A stretch of DNA of 64,000 nucleotides from Volucribacter psittacicida (GCF_004339025.1 NZ_SMFT01000001.1:1-64000); one strand, 5' to 3'; positions 42,092 to 51,788 are shown, numbered from the stretch's first letter. Program-made: numbers and translations. Notes: generated by a model from the sequence alone, not told the origin.

Positions 42092-43105
42092 TTAATCTAA
42101 ACCTTTTAAAATCCGTTCTATCCATGCACTAAATGAATAGTAATTTTTGATGTTTTCATCAATGAGCTGATAAGGTCTAGCTAAGAAGTCGCATAAAGAG
42201 TCTGGGGTATTATTTTCCCAAATAAGAATATTATTTGGATGGTAAAAATCATAATTTTTTATGGTTTTATTTGTTGTGATCAACTTTTTATTAAAACACA
42301 TAGCATCAAAAACTCTAAAAGATAAACCAGAATGATTCGGATTCACAAAATCGACCACCGCATCACAATACTGAACTTTTTGCAAATTTTTTTCAAACGT
42401 AAAGGACTCTTGAGGTAAAAGGTGTGTTATTCCTTGAGTACTTAACATTTTTTGTGCGTTTTTTTGTTTTGATACGATATAGAAATCAAGGGGTAAATGA
42501 CAATGGTTAGCAGTATCGACAAAATTTTTGATCTCACTATTTCTATCTGCGTTATATCCTCCAAGAAAATAAATACCAGATGAATGTTGCTTTTGTTCTG
42601 TTAATGTTAAAGGAAAATCAAAGAAAAAATTTGTGGTTGGTTTGACATGATAAGCTGCATATTTTTTCACATCGGATTGATCAAAAACATAAAAGTCATT
42701 GAAAAATTCTGTATATTCTAAAATATCAGGAAATACATCAATACCATCCCATTGATAATTAACACAATGTTGAGAAAGTGATGAGACTTGTTGAACGAAT
42801 GATTTAGGAAAGATATTTGCTCGAATAAATAAAGCATAATCTGCTTTTTGTTGTTGAAGTGAGGCTATTTTGTCAGAAATATCTTGAAAAAATGGTGAAA
42901 GCTTTAAATATTTTTTATATTCACTACTTTTTTTAATGTATTTATCGTAGAGTAATTTTATTGGACTAAATGGGGTAGTAAAATGTGTTTTTTGCATATT
43001 ATAACAAAAGGTAATAACATCAAATCCACAATATTCAAGATTTTTTTGAATACATTTTTCTAAACCATATAAATATGGTAAAGCAAGAATAATTTTTTTC
43101 TTCAT
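42092..43105 (-). CDS. Putative glycosyltransferase, second gene of an accessory pair
   Basis: I do not recognise a specific function for this 337-residue protein. It begins with KKKIILALPYLYGLEKCI, a beta strand and helix typical of GT-B folds. Near the C-terminus, SGLSFRVFDAMCFNKKLITTNK is the region that binds the sugar nucleotide in CgeB-like and capsule/LPS glycosyltransferases. It has no signal peptide or membrane helix and is rich in Phe, Tyr and Asn. The start overlaps the stop of the upstream gene (TAATG), so the two are coupled. It probably adds a sugar to lipooligosaccharide or another surface glycan. Confidence 0.6.
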   Translation of the reverse strand: MKKKIILALPYLYGLEKCIQKNLEYCGFDVITFCYNMQKTHFTTPFSPIKLLYDKYIKKSSEYKKYLKLSPFFQDISDKIASLQQQKADYALFIRANIFPKSFVQQVSSLSQHCVNYQWDGIDVFPDILEYTEFFNDFYVFDQSDVKKYAAYHVKPTTNFFFDFPLTLTEQKQHSSGIYFLGGYNADRNSEIKNFVDTANHCHLPLDFYIVSKQKNAQKMLSTQGITHLLPQESFTFEKNLQKVQYCDAVVDFVNPNHSGLSFRVFDAMCFNKKLITTNKTIKNYDFYHPNNILIWENNTPDSLCDFLARPYQLIDENIKNYYSFSAWIERILKGLD

Positions 43106-44142
43106 TATGATAATCTCTCAATAATATTTTGCAGGGCTTGAATATGTTTTATTAGGCTTGGATCGTAATTTAATGTATTTAGAGGTTGTTCTATTCGGCT
43201 AATATGTTTTATTGATGATTTTATTGCTAGCTCAAGTGTATGTATATTTTTTCGGTTAAAAGTGTAGCCAAAATTATTTTGAAAAACTTCTGTACAAGCC
43301 ATATTTTCAGAAAAAATAATTGGTGTTCCACAGAGAATTGATTCCACGCCTACTAAGCCAAAAGGCTCATATTTAGAAGCCATAATGGTATAATCAGCAG
43401 CTTGATATAATTCTTGCATATTACTACAAAATCCAAGAGAGCGAATATTTCTGCTTTCTGTAACCTGTGTGCCGGCAACAATCAATTTAATAGGTAAATC
43501 TGTTTGTTCAAAATAATTTTTAAGTAAATCGAATCCTTTACGAGAATGCCCGGTAGAGGGAAAGATATAAATGATTTCTTGTGAGGAAAAACCAAATTTT
43601 TTTCTTAAATTTGACCGCACTTCTTTACTAATAGTATGGAATTTTTTTGTATTAGCTGGAGGGTAAATAACTTCAATTTTGTGTTCAGGAATATTATAAA
43701 GCTCAATTAATTCATTTTTCATTAATTGTGAATGAGCGATAATTAATTGACATTCTTCATAGGCTTTTTGTTCATTATAGATTTTTAGTTTCTCTAGTAA
43801 TGTAGGCGCTTTATTAAGAGCTCGTAAATAACCTTTGTGTTGTCCTCCACAAATAAGAATATCGGACTTTCTTACTTGTTGAATAGAAATAATTATTTCG
43901 TCTTTTGCTTTTTGTTTTTGTATTGCTCGAGAAAAGAAAGGTAGTCGAAATTTTTTCGGACACCAAGATAAATTAATTTTTTGAGGATCAATCCATTGAT
44001 ATTCTTTTAATGTTTTATGAAATGATGTTGAATAAAATTTTGTTTTTATACCATGCTGATGAAATCCATCAACTAAGTCTAAAATATAGCGTTCAACACC
44101 ACCACCTTGTTTGAATTTTAGGCATGTTAAAGAAAAGGACAT
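43105..44142 (-). CDS. GT4-family glycosyltransferase (WaaG-like)
   Basis: This 345-residue GT-B enzyme of family 4 begins SFSLTCLKFKQGGGVERYILDLV, the donor-side glycine loop seen in LPS core glucosyltransferase WaaG. The C-terminal half has the E-x7-E motif EPFGLVGVES near 253-262, which binds the nucleotide-sugar. I prefer the ATG at 44142, with GGGG six bases upstream, to a TTG at 44175. The coding sequence is visibly more AT-rich than the neighbouring core genes. A USS (ACCGCACTT) lies near 43615, so it has probably been resident in the family for some time. It likely acts in outer-core or surface glycan synthesis. Confidence 0.78.
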   Translation of the reverse strand: MSFSLTCLKFKQGGGVERYILDLVDGFHQHGIKTKFYSTSFHKTLKEYQWIDPQKINLSWCPKKFRLPFFSRAIQKQKAKDEIIISIQQVRKSDILICGGQHKGYLRALNKAPTLLEKLKIYNEQKAYEECQLIIAHSQLMKNELIELYNIPEHKIEVIYPPANTKKFHTISKEVRSNLRKKFGFSSQEIIYIFPSTGHSRKGFDLLKNYFEQTDLPIKLIVAGTQVTESRNIRSLGFCSNMQELYQAADYTIMASKYEPFGLVGVESILCGTPIIFSENMACTEVFQNNFGYTFNRKNIHTLELAIKSSIKHISRIEQPLNTLNYDPSLIKHIQALQNIIERLS

Positions 44143-44355
44143 ATTGTACCCCAAAAAATTAGTTATATTGTTCAATCTATGAATGTCTAAAACTTAATGA
44201 ATGAAATGCTAAAGTTTTATTAAAAAGACTTTCTTTAATCTGGTTACTTTTACAAATAAGCATATCATTTTTGATATTTATGTGTATTTATACAATAAAA
44301 AGAAAATGACAACAACTTTTTCAGCCGAAAATGTATAGATTTATCCTTTTTATTA
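44143..44355. other. AT-rich upstream region of the glycosyltransferase pair
   Basis: This non-coding stretch presumably holds the promoter reading leftward into the glycosyltransferases. I saw no convincing promoter or hairpin. Confidence 0.4.
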
Positions 44356-44459
44356 TATAGTTGTTCTAGTTGAAAATAATACAGTGTTGGCAGGCATTAT
44401 CATACTACTTGCACTATTTTTTACGTAGATATTGCCTTATTTTCATTGAAACTGCTATA
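44356..44459. repeat. MITE-like repeat of about 104 bp
   Basis: The left end TATAGTTGTTCTAGTTGAAA and a right end that is its imperfect complement (ending CTATA at 44455-44459) flank about 55 bases of unique sequence. The left end shares about 22 of 25 positions with that of the element at 15077. It has no coding capacity. It flanks the glycosyltransferase pair on the side opposite the IS relic. Confidence 0.55.
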
Positions 44460-44522
44460 TCTATAATGTTTGAAAAATGCCATCATTACCTTATCAGAAA
44501 ATCATTAAAAAGAGTTACTTTC

Positions 44523-46544
44523 CTATTTTTCAACCCTACTCCCCTTCAACAACTTTCTTATCCAGCTACGATTTGGGTTTAAGGCATTGATAATATCGTT
44601 GCTGAGGGGGAGAGGTTCTGCGTAGATAAGGGAGGCGAGGGTTTCTGCCAGCAATGGGGCGGAGGTTAAGCCGCGTGAGCCTAATGCACCGAGTAAAAAA
44701 AGATTGTCAAAATTGACCGCACTTTTTATGGGTTGTTGGCGACGGCGTAGGTTATATAGGTTGGCGTAATCCGTCATTTGTTGGGCAAAATTCGGTACGT
44801 TGCCCATTATAGGAAGTCGATCTCGTACCGCACAACGCACGCCCGTTCTCGCTTGGTTGGTGCTGGTATTAATCTCTTTAACCCAAGAGGCACCAGCGAG
44901 ATTTTGTTGAATTTTTTGTTGGTTTTGCTGTTGTTCTTGTGGGCTAAATTGTCTGTCAGCACAATCTCTCACATGGCTTGCACCTAGACAATGTTGTTGA
45001 TCTTGGGGATCTTGTGGGGTGAGGTAGCCATCATAACAGATAACGGTTTTTAATTTTGCTAATTGTGGCGAGCTGTTGATATGGCTCACTTGCCCACGTA
45101 CAGGGTAGGTTGGCAAGGCTTGAGTTTGGCTAAATTGGTTAATGTTATGTCCATTGGCGAGAATGACTATGCGATGTTGAAAGCATTCTCCTTGCTCATT
45201 TTCTAAATGCCAATCAGGGGCGTGATGATGAAGGGCGGTGATATTTTGTTGTGTTTTTATGCTAACTCCTTGTTGTTGTAGATAGTGCCATAAATTCTGG
45301 ACTAATTGACGTGGGGCAAGCCAACCTCCTTTGGGAATAAAGCCACCATGGCAAGGAAGAGGTAAGCCTGCGATTTGGCTCAGTTGCGATGATGAGAGGG
45401 TTTGGTAAATGTCGTTGGGTAAGCCAAGTTGCTCAATTTTGGCTAATTTTTTTGCCACATTGTCTTGGTAAGCACAGAGGATTACACCGCAATTTTTTTG
45501 AGCAAAATCAATGTGTTGTTGTAACCAAGCGAATTGTTGTTGGCAATAGGCAAAGGCGTGTAAATAAAAGCGGATATTGCGTTCATCATCATCGCTTAAT
45601 TGGGGATAATATGCCCCTTGTTTATTGCCTGAGGCATTGAGGGCGGGTTGGGGATCTTGGCAATAAAGGGTAATTTTTGCCCCACGTTGCCAAAGAGATA
45701 AGGCGGTAAAAGCGGCAGCGATGCCACCGCCCACAATGGCAATATCAAAAATTTTGTCAGAATTGACCGCACTTTGGGGCAGTTGCCATGGGGTTGTGAG
45801 GGGAGGTGCGGTGTGATTTTGGGATTTTTTTCCCACCAGCATTTCTCGCTTTTTACCGAAGCCTTTGGTTTTGTAAACCTCAAAACCAGCTTGTAATAAG
45901 CCTTTACGCACTTTACTGGCGGCGGTAAAGGTCGCAAAGGTGCCTTCGGGTTTGGTTAGGCGGTACATTTGTTGAAAAAGTTGTTCATTCCACATGTCTG
46001 GATTTTTGGCGGGCGAAAAGCCATCTAAAAACCAAGCATCCACTTTGTTATTCATATAATCGCCTAATTGGGGCAGGTTATCGGCGATATCGCCGAACCA
46101 TAAATCCAGCGAGGTTTCGTCAAAATGAAAGCGGTAGCAACCTTCAATGGGGGAGAGCCATTTTTGTTGGAGTTCATGGCATAAGGGGGCGAATTCTTGG
46201 TATGGCTGTTGTGCTTGGCGTAGGTCGGCTAGGGATAATGGATACTTTTCAAAGGAAATAAAGTATAAACGGCGTAGGGGAGCTTGGGGCTGTTGCTGGC
46301 GAAACTGGCGAAATAATTGGATTGTGGCGAGAAAGTTTAACCCTGTACCAAATCCTGTTTCCGCAATAGTAAAATGGGATTTTGTGCTTGTTAGCCAGCG
46401 TTGCCAAAGTTGATTGCCTTGTTGAAACACATAACGACTTTCGGCAAGTCCATCTTGATTAGAAAAATAGACATCATCAAATTGATGAGCTACAGGGGTA
46501 TTTTGCGGATTAAAATAAATATTGGCGAATTGAATTTGACGCAT
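44523..46544 (-). CDS. mnmC: Bifunctional tRNA mnm5s2U34 biosynthesis protein MnmC
   Basis: MnmC completes 5-methylaminomethyl-2-thiouridine at the wobble position of tRNAs. The C-terminal FAD oxidoreductase removes the carboxymethyl group, and the N-terminal domain methylates the resulting amine. The 673-residue product shows both. The methyltransferase is at about 1-245, with [12 protein letters not shown] near 62 and the [17 protein letters not shown] motif near 175. The oxidoreductase has [17 protein letters not shown] near 271 onward. Two USS copies lie in the gene (near 44719 and 45768). Confidence 0.96.
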   Translation of the reverse strand: MRQIQFANIYFNPQNTPVAHQFDDVYFSNQDGLAESRYVFQQGNQLWQRWLTSTKSHFTIAETGFGTGLNFLATIQLFRQFRQQQPQAPLRRLYFISFEKYPLSLADLRQAQQPYQEFAPLCHELQQKWLSPIEGCYRFHFDETSLDLWFGDIADNLPQLGDYMNNKVDAWFLDGFSPAKNPDMWNEQLFQQMYRLTKPEGTFATFTAASKVRKGLLQAGFEVYKTKGFGKKREMLVGKKSQNHTAPPLTTPWQLPQSAVNSDKIFDIAIVGGGIAAAFTALSLWQRGAKITLYCQDPQPALNASGNKQGAYYPQLSDDDERNIRFYLHAFAYCQQQFAWLQQHIDFAQKNCGVILCAYQDNVAKKLAKIEQLGLPNDIYQTLSSSQLSQIAGLPLPCHGGFIPKGGWLAPRQLVQNLWHYLQQQGVSIKTQQNITALHHHAPDWHLENEQGECFQHRIVILANGHNINQFSQTQALPTYPVRGQVSHINSSPQLAKLKTVICYDGYLTPQDPQDQQHCLGASHVRDCADRQFSPQEQQQNQQKIQQNLAGASWVKEINTSTNQARTGVRCAVRDRLPIMGNVPNFAQQMTDYANLYNLRRRQQPIKSAVNFDNLFLLGALGSRGLTSAPLLAETLASLIYAEPLPLSNDIINALNPNRSWIRKLLKGSRVEK

Positions 46545-46599
46545 AAAAATATCTCTTTTGACTATTTAACGTTATAATACCCCGAGTTTTTATTTTATG

Positions 46600-46616
46600 C
46601 ACTGGTCTTACATTCT
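46600..46616 (+). promoter_or_regulatory. Possible FadR-type operator upstream of fabB
   Basis: CACTGGTCTTACATTCT matches the FadR consensus (AACTGGTCNGACCAGTT) at about 11 of 16 positions, mostly in the left half. FadR activates fabB in E. coli. A CATAAT -10-like hexamer lies at 46629-46634. The spacing is not ideal. Confidence 0.3.
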
Positions 46617-46689
46617 AATTTATGCTTGCATAATTATTTTTTCATAGTAAGTTAGTGCAAATTTCGCGTTCTATATTTGAGGAGAAGCA

Positions 46690-47910
46690 ATGAAAAGAGC
46701 AGTGATTACAGGATTTGGTGTCATTTCAAGTATTGGTAATAATAAACAAGAAGTGTTGGCATCATTGAAAGCAGGTAAATCAGGGATTGAGGTTGTTCCT
46801 GAGTTTGTGGAAATGGGAATGCGTAGTCATGTGGCTGGGACGTTAAAAATTACCCCAAGTGAACATATTGATCGTAAAGTTTACCGTTTTATGGGCGATG
46901 CCGCTGCCTATGCTTATCTTTCAATGAAAGAAGCCATTGAAGATGCAGGCTTGACGGAAGAACAGGTATCCAATGATCGTACAGGCTTAGTAATTGGGGC
47001 AGGTACAGGCTCTGCTCATAATCAATTAGTGGCTTGTGATGCTGTGCGAGGTCCGAGAGGGGTAAAAGCAGTTGGACCTTATGCGGTAACTAAAACCATG
47101 GCATCAAGTGTTTCCGCTTGTTTAGCCACGCCTTATAAAATTCGTGGGGTAAATTATAGTATCAGCTCGGCTTGTGCTACATCAGCCCATTGTATTGGGC
47201 ACGCTTTAGAGCTTATTCAATTAGGCAAGCAAGATATTGTCTTTGCTGGCGGTGCGGAAGAGCTTTCTTGGGAATGTGCTACCGAATTTGATGCCATGGG
47301 GGCAGTATCCACCAAATATAATGATACCCCAGAAAAAGCCTCAAGAGCTTATGACGCCAATCGCGATGGTTTCGTGATTGCTGGCGGCGGCGCTGTCGTG
47401 GTAGTGGAAGAATTAGAACATGCCCTTGCTCGTGGTGCGAAAATCTATGCCGAGATTGTAGGCTATGGGGCGACTTCCGATGGTTATGATATGGTGGCAC
47501 CAAGTGGCGAAGGGGCAGAGCGTTGTATGCAACAAGCGATGGCAACGGTAGATACGCCTATTGATTATATTAATGTACATGGTACTTCAACACCTGTGGG
47601 CGATGTGAAAGAACTGGGGGCGATTAAAGCGGTCTTTGGCGAAAATATCCCAGCCATTTCTTCCACTAAATCCATGACAGGTCATTCTTTAGGAGCAGCA
47701 GGGGCTCACGAAGCCATTTATACCTTATTAATGTTAGACAATGATTTTATTGCACCAAGCATTAATATTGAAACCTTAGACGAACAAGCACAGGGTTGTA
47801 ATATCATCACAGAAACCAAAGAAAATGCAGGCTTACATACGGTAATGTCAAATAGCTTTGGTTTTGGCGGAACTAATGCAACCTTGGTGTTTAGACGTTA
47901 TCAGGGGTGA
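46690..47910 (+). CDS. fabB: 3-oxoacyl-ACP synthase I
   Basis: FabB is the condensing enzyme of fatty acid elongation, needed for unsaturated fatty acids. The 406-residue thiolase-fold protein has the active-site Cys near 162 in [10 protein letters not shown]. The catalytic histidines are in [10 protein letters not shown] near 297 and [11 protein letters not shown] near 332. The C-terminal [14 protein letters not shown] is the usual glycine loop. GAGGAG precedes the ATG. It is transcribed alone, ending in a hairpin terminator. Confidence 0.97.
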   Translation: MKRAVITGFGVISSIGNNKQEVLASLKAGKSGIEVVPEFVEMGMRSHVAGTLKITPSEHIDRKVYRFMGDAAAYAYLSMKEAIEDAGLTEEQVSNDRTGLVIGAGTGSAHNQLVACDAVRGPRGVKAVGPYAVTKTMASSVSACLATPYKIRGVNYSISSACATSAHCIGHALELIQLGKQDIVFAGGAEELSWECATEFDAMGAVSTKYNDTPEKASRAYDANRDGFVIAGGGAVVVVEELEHALARGAKIYAEIVGYGATSDGYDMVAPSGEGAERCMQQAMATVDTPIDYINVHGTSTPVGDVKELGAIKAVFGENIPAISSTKSMTGHSLGAAGAHEAIYTLLMLDNDFIAPSINIETLDEQAQGCNIITETKENAGLHTVMSNSFGFGGTNATLVFRRYQG

Positions 47911-47936
47911 TTTTAGTTATTGTTGATGATTTTTAT

Positions 47937-47960
47937 AAAAGGGCTAAATGCCCTTTTTTT
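47937..47960 (+). terminator. fabB terminator
   Basis: AAAAGGGC pairs with GCCCTTTT around TAAAT and continues into a T-run. Confidence 0.9.
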
Positions 47961-48001
47961 AGATCTGTATCACAAAAATAACTTTTCTCTAATTGACCTT
48001 A

Positions 48002-48030
48002 TTGACATTCAAGAGGGAAATTCGAATAAT
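48002..48030 (+). promoter_or_regulatory. Candidate promoter of the phase-variable GDPD gene
   Basis: TTGACA (48002-48007) and AATAAT (48025-48030) are 17 bases apart, five of six -10 bases matching consensus. It lies about 40 bases before the signal-peptide ATG. Confidence 0.65.
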
Positions 48031-48071
48031 CAATTTTACCTTTCTAATCAAAAATCTCAGGTGTCATTTTT

Positions 48072-48221
48072 ATGAAATTGATAAAAATGTTGATTACAAG
48101 TTGCTTATTGATGTTCTCTTCAAATAGCATGGCTGACAATGCAACAATGCAACAATGCAACAATGCAACAATGCAACAATGCAACAATGCAACAATGCAA
48201 ATAACTCAAAATCATCTTTAA
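48072..48221 (+). CDS. Signal-peptide segment of the GDPD gene, out of frame with the enzyme
   Basis: An ATG at 48072, eight bases after AGGTG, opens a frame encoding a classical signal peptide: basic KLIK, hydrophobic core MLITSCLLMFSS, and likely cleavage after SMA. The frame then runs through the octanucleotide repeat and hits TAA at 48219-48221. The enzyme body is in another frame, 83 bases on (two bases out of register). A change to seven or ten repeat copies would join them. As sequenced the gene therefore makes only a short truncated peptide from its proper start. Confidence 0.8.
   Translation: MKLIKMLITSCLLMFSSNSMADNATMQQCNNATMQQCNNATMQITQNHL
48136..48199 (+). repeat. Octanucleotide tandem repeat, 8 x ACAATGCA
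   Basis: Eight perfect copies of ACAATGCA are followed by one extra A. Because eight is not a multiple of three, each added or lost copy shifts the frame. This is the kind of repeat that mediates slipped-strand phase variation in Pasteurellaceae surface genes. Each unit contains an ATG. Confidence 0.97.
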
Positions 48222-49132
48222 CACAACTCAAAAACACTCAAAATATTGTTAAAACTTTTACCCATTATCCCTTTTCAATGATGACTGTCGCCCACCGTGC
48301 GCAAGCGGGAGTAGAAAGTCGGATTTTTCCTGAAAACTCGCTGGCAGCGATGGAATTAGCGATTAATCGCGGTGTGGCGATTATTGAAATCGATCCCCGT
48401 TTAACCGCTGATGGGCATTATGTATTGGTGCATGATGAAACCTTAGATCGAACAACAAATGTGCAGGCTGTTTTCCCTGAATTGCGCGAAAAATCAGGTG
48501 CGTTTGCAGGTAAAGTGTTGGTTTCTAAATTAACCTTAGAACAAATTAAACAGCTTCAATTAACCGATGGGTTTGATGGGCAGATTCATCGTGTTCCCAC
48601 ATTAAGAGAAGCCTTAGCGCTTGCTAAAGATCGTGTGTTTCTCGATTTGGATTTAAAGGAAATTGATATTGATAAACTCGCAACGCTAGTTGAGGAGTTT
48701 GGCAAGGAGAACTTGCTGGCGTATAACAGCAATGCCGAGAAATTAAAGGAAGTTACGGATAAAACAGGAATTATACCTTTACCCATTAATACGCCGATTG
48801 CAAAAGGCGGCAATCCCATTGCCGATTTTCATCAGTTCCAAAAAATGTGGGGCGAGGATTTTAAAATTATGCATACATTTATGTCTGATATGACACCTGA
48901 ATTGGCTGCTTTGGCGGATAAACATAAGGTTCGTTTATGGATCAATACATTAAATGATGCAGATGGTGCAGCGGAACGTTTTGACTATTCCCTTTGGAAC
49001 AGCTATCTCAATTCTGGGGCAAATGTCTTTCAATCTGATTTGGCAATAGAATTAACCCGTTTTATACATTTTCGTCATTTTTGTTTAGGACTTCAAACTG
49101 TAAAAAGTTGTGAGGTTTTTGTTAATCCATAA
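48155..49132 (+). CDS. Glycerophosphodiester phosphodiesterase-family protein (phase-variable gene, OFF)
   Basis: This is the body of a GDPD-family enzyme, which hydrolyses glycerophosphodiesters or related phosphodiesters to an alcohol and a sugar/glycerol phosphate. The open frame from an ATG inside the repeat gives 325 residues. Catalytic features are VAHR near the start, PENS, EIDPRLTADG, and HDETLDRTT, all in family order. FLDLDLKEID lies further on. The proper N-terminus is the signal peptide at 48072, so the ON protein would be periplasmic or secreted. The frame upstream is closed by TGA at 48134. Whether the internal ATGs (48155, 48179) give any cytoplasmic product is unknown. The last 20 residues look unusual for the family. 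Confidence 0.85.
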   Translation: MQQCNNATMQQCNNANNSKSSLTQLKNTQNIVKTFTHYPFSMMTVAHRAQAGVESRIFPENSLAAMELAINRGVAIIEIDPRLTADGHYVLVHDETLDRTTNVQAVFPELREKSGAFAGKVLVSKLTLEQIKQLQLTDGFDGQIHRVPTLREALALAKDRVFLDLDLKEIDIDKLATLVEEFGKENLLAYNSNAEKLKEVTDKTGIIPLPINTPIAKGGNPIADFHQFQKMWGEDFKIMHTFMSDMTPELAALADKHKVRLWINTLNDADGAAERFDYSLWNSYLNSGANVFQSDLAIELTRFIHFRHFCLGLQTVKSCEVFVNP

Positions 49133-49161
49133 TCATTTAGTCATTTATTCAGGAGTTTATT

Positions 49162-50580
49162 ATGGCTGGTTTCTTTGATATTAAAAAAATTCCACCGCTA
49201 GGTCTTTCTACAGCCGAGCAGCGCCGTTTATGGTTTAGGCAATTTCTGAAAGCCTTTATGGTCGTCTTTTTGGCTTATATGTGTATGTATTTAATCCGAA
49301 ATAATTTTAAAGCAGCACAACCTTTCTTGAAAGAAGACTATGGTATTTCAACGCTTGAGCTAGGTTATATCGGTTTGGCTTTTTCTGTGGTTTACGGTAT
49401 TGGTAAAACCGCATTAGGGTACTTTATTGATGGTAAAAATACCAAACGGATCATTTCTTTTCTTTTGATTTTATCCTCTATTGTCGTTATGGCAATGGGG
49501 ATTATTTTGAGTTTCTTTGGCTCTGTCGTGGGCGTATTTATTGTCCTATGGGGGCTAAATGGGGTGTTTCAATCCGCCGGTGGTCCCGCGTCTTATAGTA
49601 CGATTTATCGTTGGGTACCAAGAACTAAGCGTGCAACGGCAATGGGGTTATGGAACAGCTCGCACAATGTTGGTGGTGCCATTGCAGGGGCTTTGGCGTT
49701 ATGGGGCGCAAATACGTTTTTTGGCGGTAATATTGCAGGTATGTTTATTTTTCCTGCCATCATTGCCTTAATCATCGGTATTATTGGGCTTTATTGGGGT
49801 AAAGATGATCCTGAGGAATTGGGGTGGAATCGCAGTGAGGAAATTTTTGAAGAACCAATAGAAGAAGAAAATGCTAAAGCGGAAACCATGACAAAATGGG
49901 AAATATTCCGCACGTATTTATTAGCGAATCCTTGGGTTTGGGTGCTTTGCTGTGCGAACGTTTTTGGTTACATCCTGCGGATTGGTATTGATAATTGGGC
50001 ACCGCTTTATGTTCGTGAAACCTTGAATTTTAGTAACTATGATGCGGTAAATACCATTCTCTGGTTTGAGGCTGGCGCATTTATTGGCAGTTTATTCTGG
50101 GGAGCGATTGCGGATTTCTTTAAAGGACGAACCGCAGCGGTAGGCACTGTTTGCTTGGCGATTGTCTTCTTTGTCATTGATTTTTATCGTGATGGCACGA
50201 GCGTGATGGCGGTCAACATTGCCTTATTTAGCTTGGGGGCGATGATTTTCGGTACCTTAACTCTTATTCCAATTTCTATTATTAACCTTGCACCGAAAAA
50301 AGGCGTTAGTGTTGCCAATGGTATGGCAGGTACATTTGGTTATCTCTTTGGGGATTCAACCGCCAAAGTGGGATTGGCATTGATTGCCGATCCAAAGCGT
50401 GAAGGTTTAACCGTTTTTGGTTATCATTTACATGGTTGGGCCGATGTCTTTATTGTCTTTAATGTGGCTTGTATTATCGCGGTAATTTTACTCTTTTTAG
50501 TTGCCATTGTTGAAGAACATAAAATTCGTACGATTCAGAAAGCGAAAAGACTCGGTTTAAAAGTGACTTCTGATGAATAA
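49162..50580 (+). CDS. UhpT-like organophosphate:phosphate antiporter (MFS)
   Basis: This 472-residue major facilitator of the OPA family has about 12 transmembrane helices. It closely follows the hexose-6-phosphate carrier UhpT: MYLIRNNFKAAQ in helix 1, GIGKTALGYFIDGKNTK near 80, WNSSHNVGGA near 169, a central MTKWEIF loop and RIGIDNW near 274. It probably imports sugar phosphates or glycerol phosphate in exchange for phosphate. It follows the GDPD gene by 29 bases, so the two may be co-transcribed. The enzyme would release the substrate and the carrier take it in. Confidence 0.85.
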   Translation: MAGFFDIKKIPPLGLSTAEQRRLWFRQFLKAFMVVFLAYMCMYLIRNNFKAAQPFLKEDYGISTLELGYIGLAFSVVYGIGKTALGYFIDGKNTKRIISFLLILSSIVVMAMGIILSFFGSVVGVFIVLWGLNGVFQSAGGPASYSTIYRWVPRTKRATAMGLWNSSHNVGGAIAGALALWGANTFFGGNIAGMFIFPAIIALIIGIIGLYWGKDDPEELGWNRSEEIFEEPIEEENAKAETMTKWEIFRTYLLANPWVWVLCCANVFGYILRIGIDNWAPLYVRETLNFSNYDAVNTILWFEAGAFIGSLFWGAIADFFKGRTAAVGTVCLAIVFFVIDFYRDGTSVMAVNIALFSLGAMIFGTLTLIPISIINLAPKKGVSVANGMAGTFGYLFGDSTAKVGLALIADPKREGLTVFGYHLHGWADVFIVFNVACIIAVILLFLVAIVEEHKIRTIQKAKRLGLKVTSDE

Positions 50581-50589
50581 TCACTTTTT

Positions 50590-50620
50590 CATCGCTTGTT
50601 AAGGCAAGCGATGATATTTT
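50590..50620 (+). terminator. Hairpin after the antiporter gene
   Basis: CATCGCTTG (50590-50598) pairs with CAAGCGATG (50605-50613) around six bases, followed by ATATTTT. It could be a weak terminator or attenuator before galT. Confidence 0.6.
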
Positions 50621-50642
50621 GGATATTTTATAAGGATTTATG

Positions 50643-51686
50643 ATGAAATTTGATATTCACAACCACCCACATCGACGCTATAACCCTTTAAAAGACGAAT
50701 GGATTTTAGTTTCTCCCCATCGCGCTAAACGCCCTTGGAGTGGACAGGTGGATAAATTCCCCACAACAGAACTTCCACATTATGATGAAAATTGCTTTCT
50801 TTGCCCAGGCAACGAACGTGTCTCAGGGCAGCGTAATCCAGATTACTCTGGTACCTTTGTCTTTGCTAATGACTTTGCGGCGCTAATGACAGATACACCC
50901 AATGCCCCCTCATCAGACAATCCCCTGTTTAAAATGATGGGCGTACAAGGATTGGCGCGCGTTATTTGTTTTTCACCTGATCACAGTAAAACTTTGCCAG
51001 AATTACCCATTGAGCAAATTCGTCAGGTTATTGATACCTGGAATAGCCAACTTGAAGAGCTAGGACAACAGTATCTTTGGGTTCAAGTTTTTGAAAATAA
51101 AGGCGAAATGATGGGGTGTTCCCAACCTCACCCCCATGGACAAATTTGGGCAAATTCCTTTTTACCCAATGAAATTGCGAGTAAAGAAAAAAATTTGCGT
51201 GCTTATTGGGAAAAATACGGATCTAACTTGTTAGTAGATTATGTGAATGGGGAACGTCAATCAGGAGAACGCACCATTGTTGATACTGAACATTGGCTAG
51301 CGGTTGTGCCTTATTGGGCGGCTTGGCCCTATGAAACGATGCTTCTTCCTAAGCGTCATATCAAAAGAATGAATGAATTGTCGGAGGCGGAAAAAAATGA
51401 TTTAGCTAATGCCATTAAGCAACTCACCACACGTTATGACAATTTATTTGAATGCCCTTTTCCTTATTCTATGGGTTGGCATTTTGCCCCCTTCTTTAAA
51501 AATGGCGAAACGATTGAGCATTGGCAACTGCACGCTTGTTTTTATCCCCCTTTATTGCGTTCAGCAACAGTGCGTAAGTTTATGGTAGGATATGAAATGT
51601 TAGCAGAAGCACAACGTGATTTAACCCCTGAACAAGCGGCGCAACGTTTAAGAGAAGTGAGTTTAGAGCATTATAAATCTCGTTAA
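50643..51686 (+). CDS. galT: Galactose-1-phosphate uridylyltransferase
   Basis: GalT exchanges UMP between UDP-glucose and galactose-1-phosphate in the Leloir pathway. The 347-residue product has the HPHRRYNPL and CFLCPGN (zinc) segments and the nucleophilic HPHGQ motif near 163-167. I prefer the second of two adjacent ATGs (50640, 50643), because AGGA then has a six-base spacing. galK and galM, often adjacent in Haemophilus, are not next to it here. A hairpin terminator follows. Confidence 0.95.
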   Translation: MKFDIHNHPHRRYNPLKDEWILVSPHRAKRPWSGQVDKFPTTELPHYDENCFLCPGNERVSGQRNPDYSGTFVFANDFAALMTDTPNAPSSDNPLFKMMGVQGLARVICFSPDHSKTLPELPIEQIRQVIDTWNSQLEELGQQYLWVQVFENKGEMMGCSQPHPHGQIWANSFLPNEIASKEKNLRAYWEKYGSNLLVDYVNGERQSGERTIVDTEHWLAVVPYWAAWPYETMLLPKRHIKRMNELSEAEKNDLANAIKQLTTRYDNLFECPFPYSMGWHFAPFFKNGETIEHWQLHACFYPPLLRSATVRKFMVGYEMLAEAQRDLTPEQAAQRLREVSLEHYKSR

Positions 51687-51710
51687 AACATTTTCTTTGG
51701 TATCATAGCG

Positions 51711-51745
51711 AGTTGGCACGCATTTGACGTGCCAACTTATTTTAA
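51711..51745 (+). terminator. galT terminator
   Basis: AGTTGGCACG pairs perfectly with CGTGCCAACT around a seven-base loop, followed by TATTTT. It lies between the convergent galT and binding-protein genes and could serve both. Confidence 0.8.
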
Positions 51746-51788
51746 AAACGACTCTATTTCAATGAAAGCCACGAAAGATAAAACAGCG

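Noticed and set aside
44370-44582. A 70-codon open frame between the glycosyltransferases and mnmC
   Set aside because: It lies mostly in the MITE-like repeat, runs antisense into mnmC and has no ribosome-binding site.
46557-46578. TTGACT and TATAAT upstream of fabB as a promoter
   Set aside because: The hexamers are only nine bases apart, too close for sigma-70. The TATAAT may be used with another -35, but I cannot show it.
48136-48199. Tandem repeat considered as a CRISPR-like array or a coding repeat domain
   Set aside because: Units are 8 bp, with no spacers, and not a multiple of three. It is a simple microsatellite in the 5' end of a gene.
48072-49132. The GDPD gene as an ordinary dead pseudogene
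   Set aside because: The only disruption is at the repeat. Promoter, ribosome-binding site, signal peptide and a long intact body remain, which fits reversible frameshifting better than decay. Decay cannot be fully excluded.
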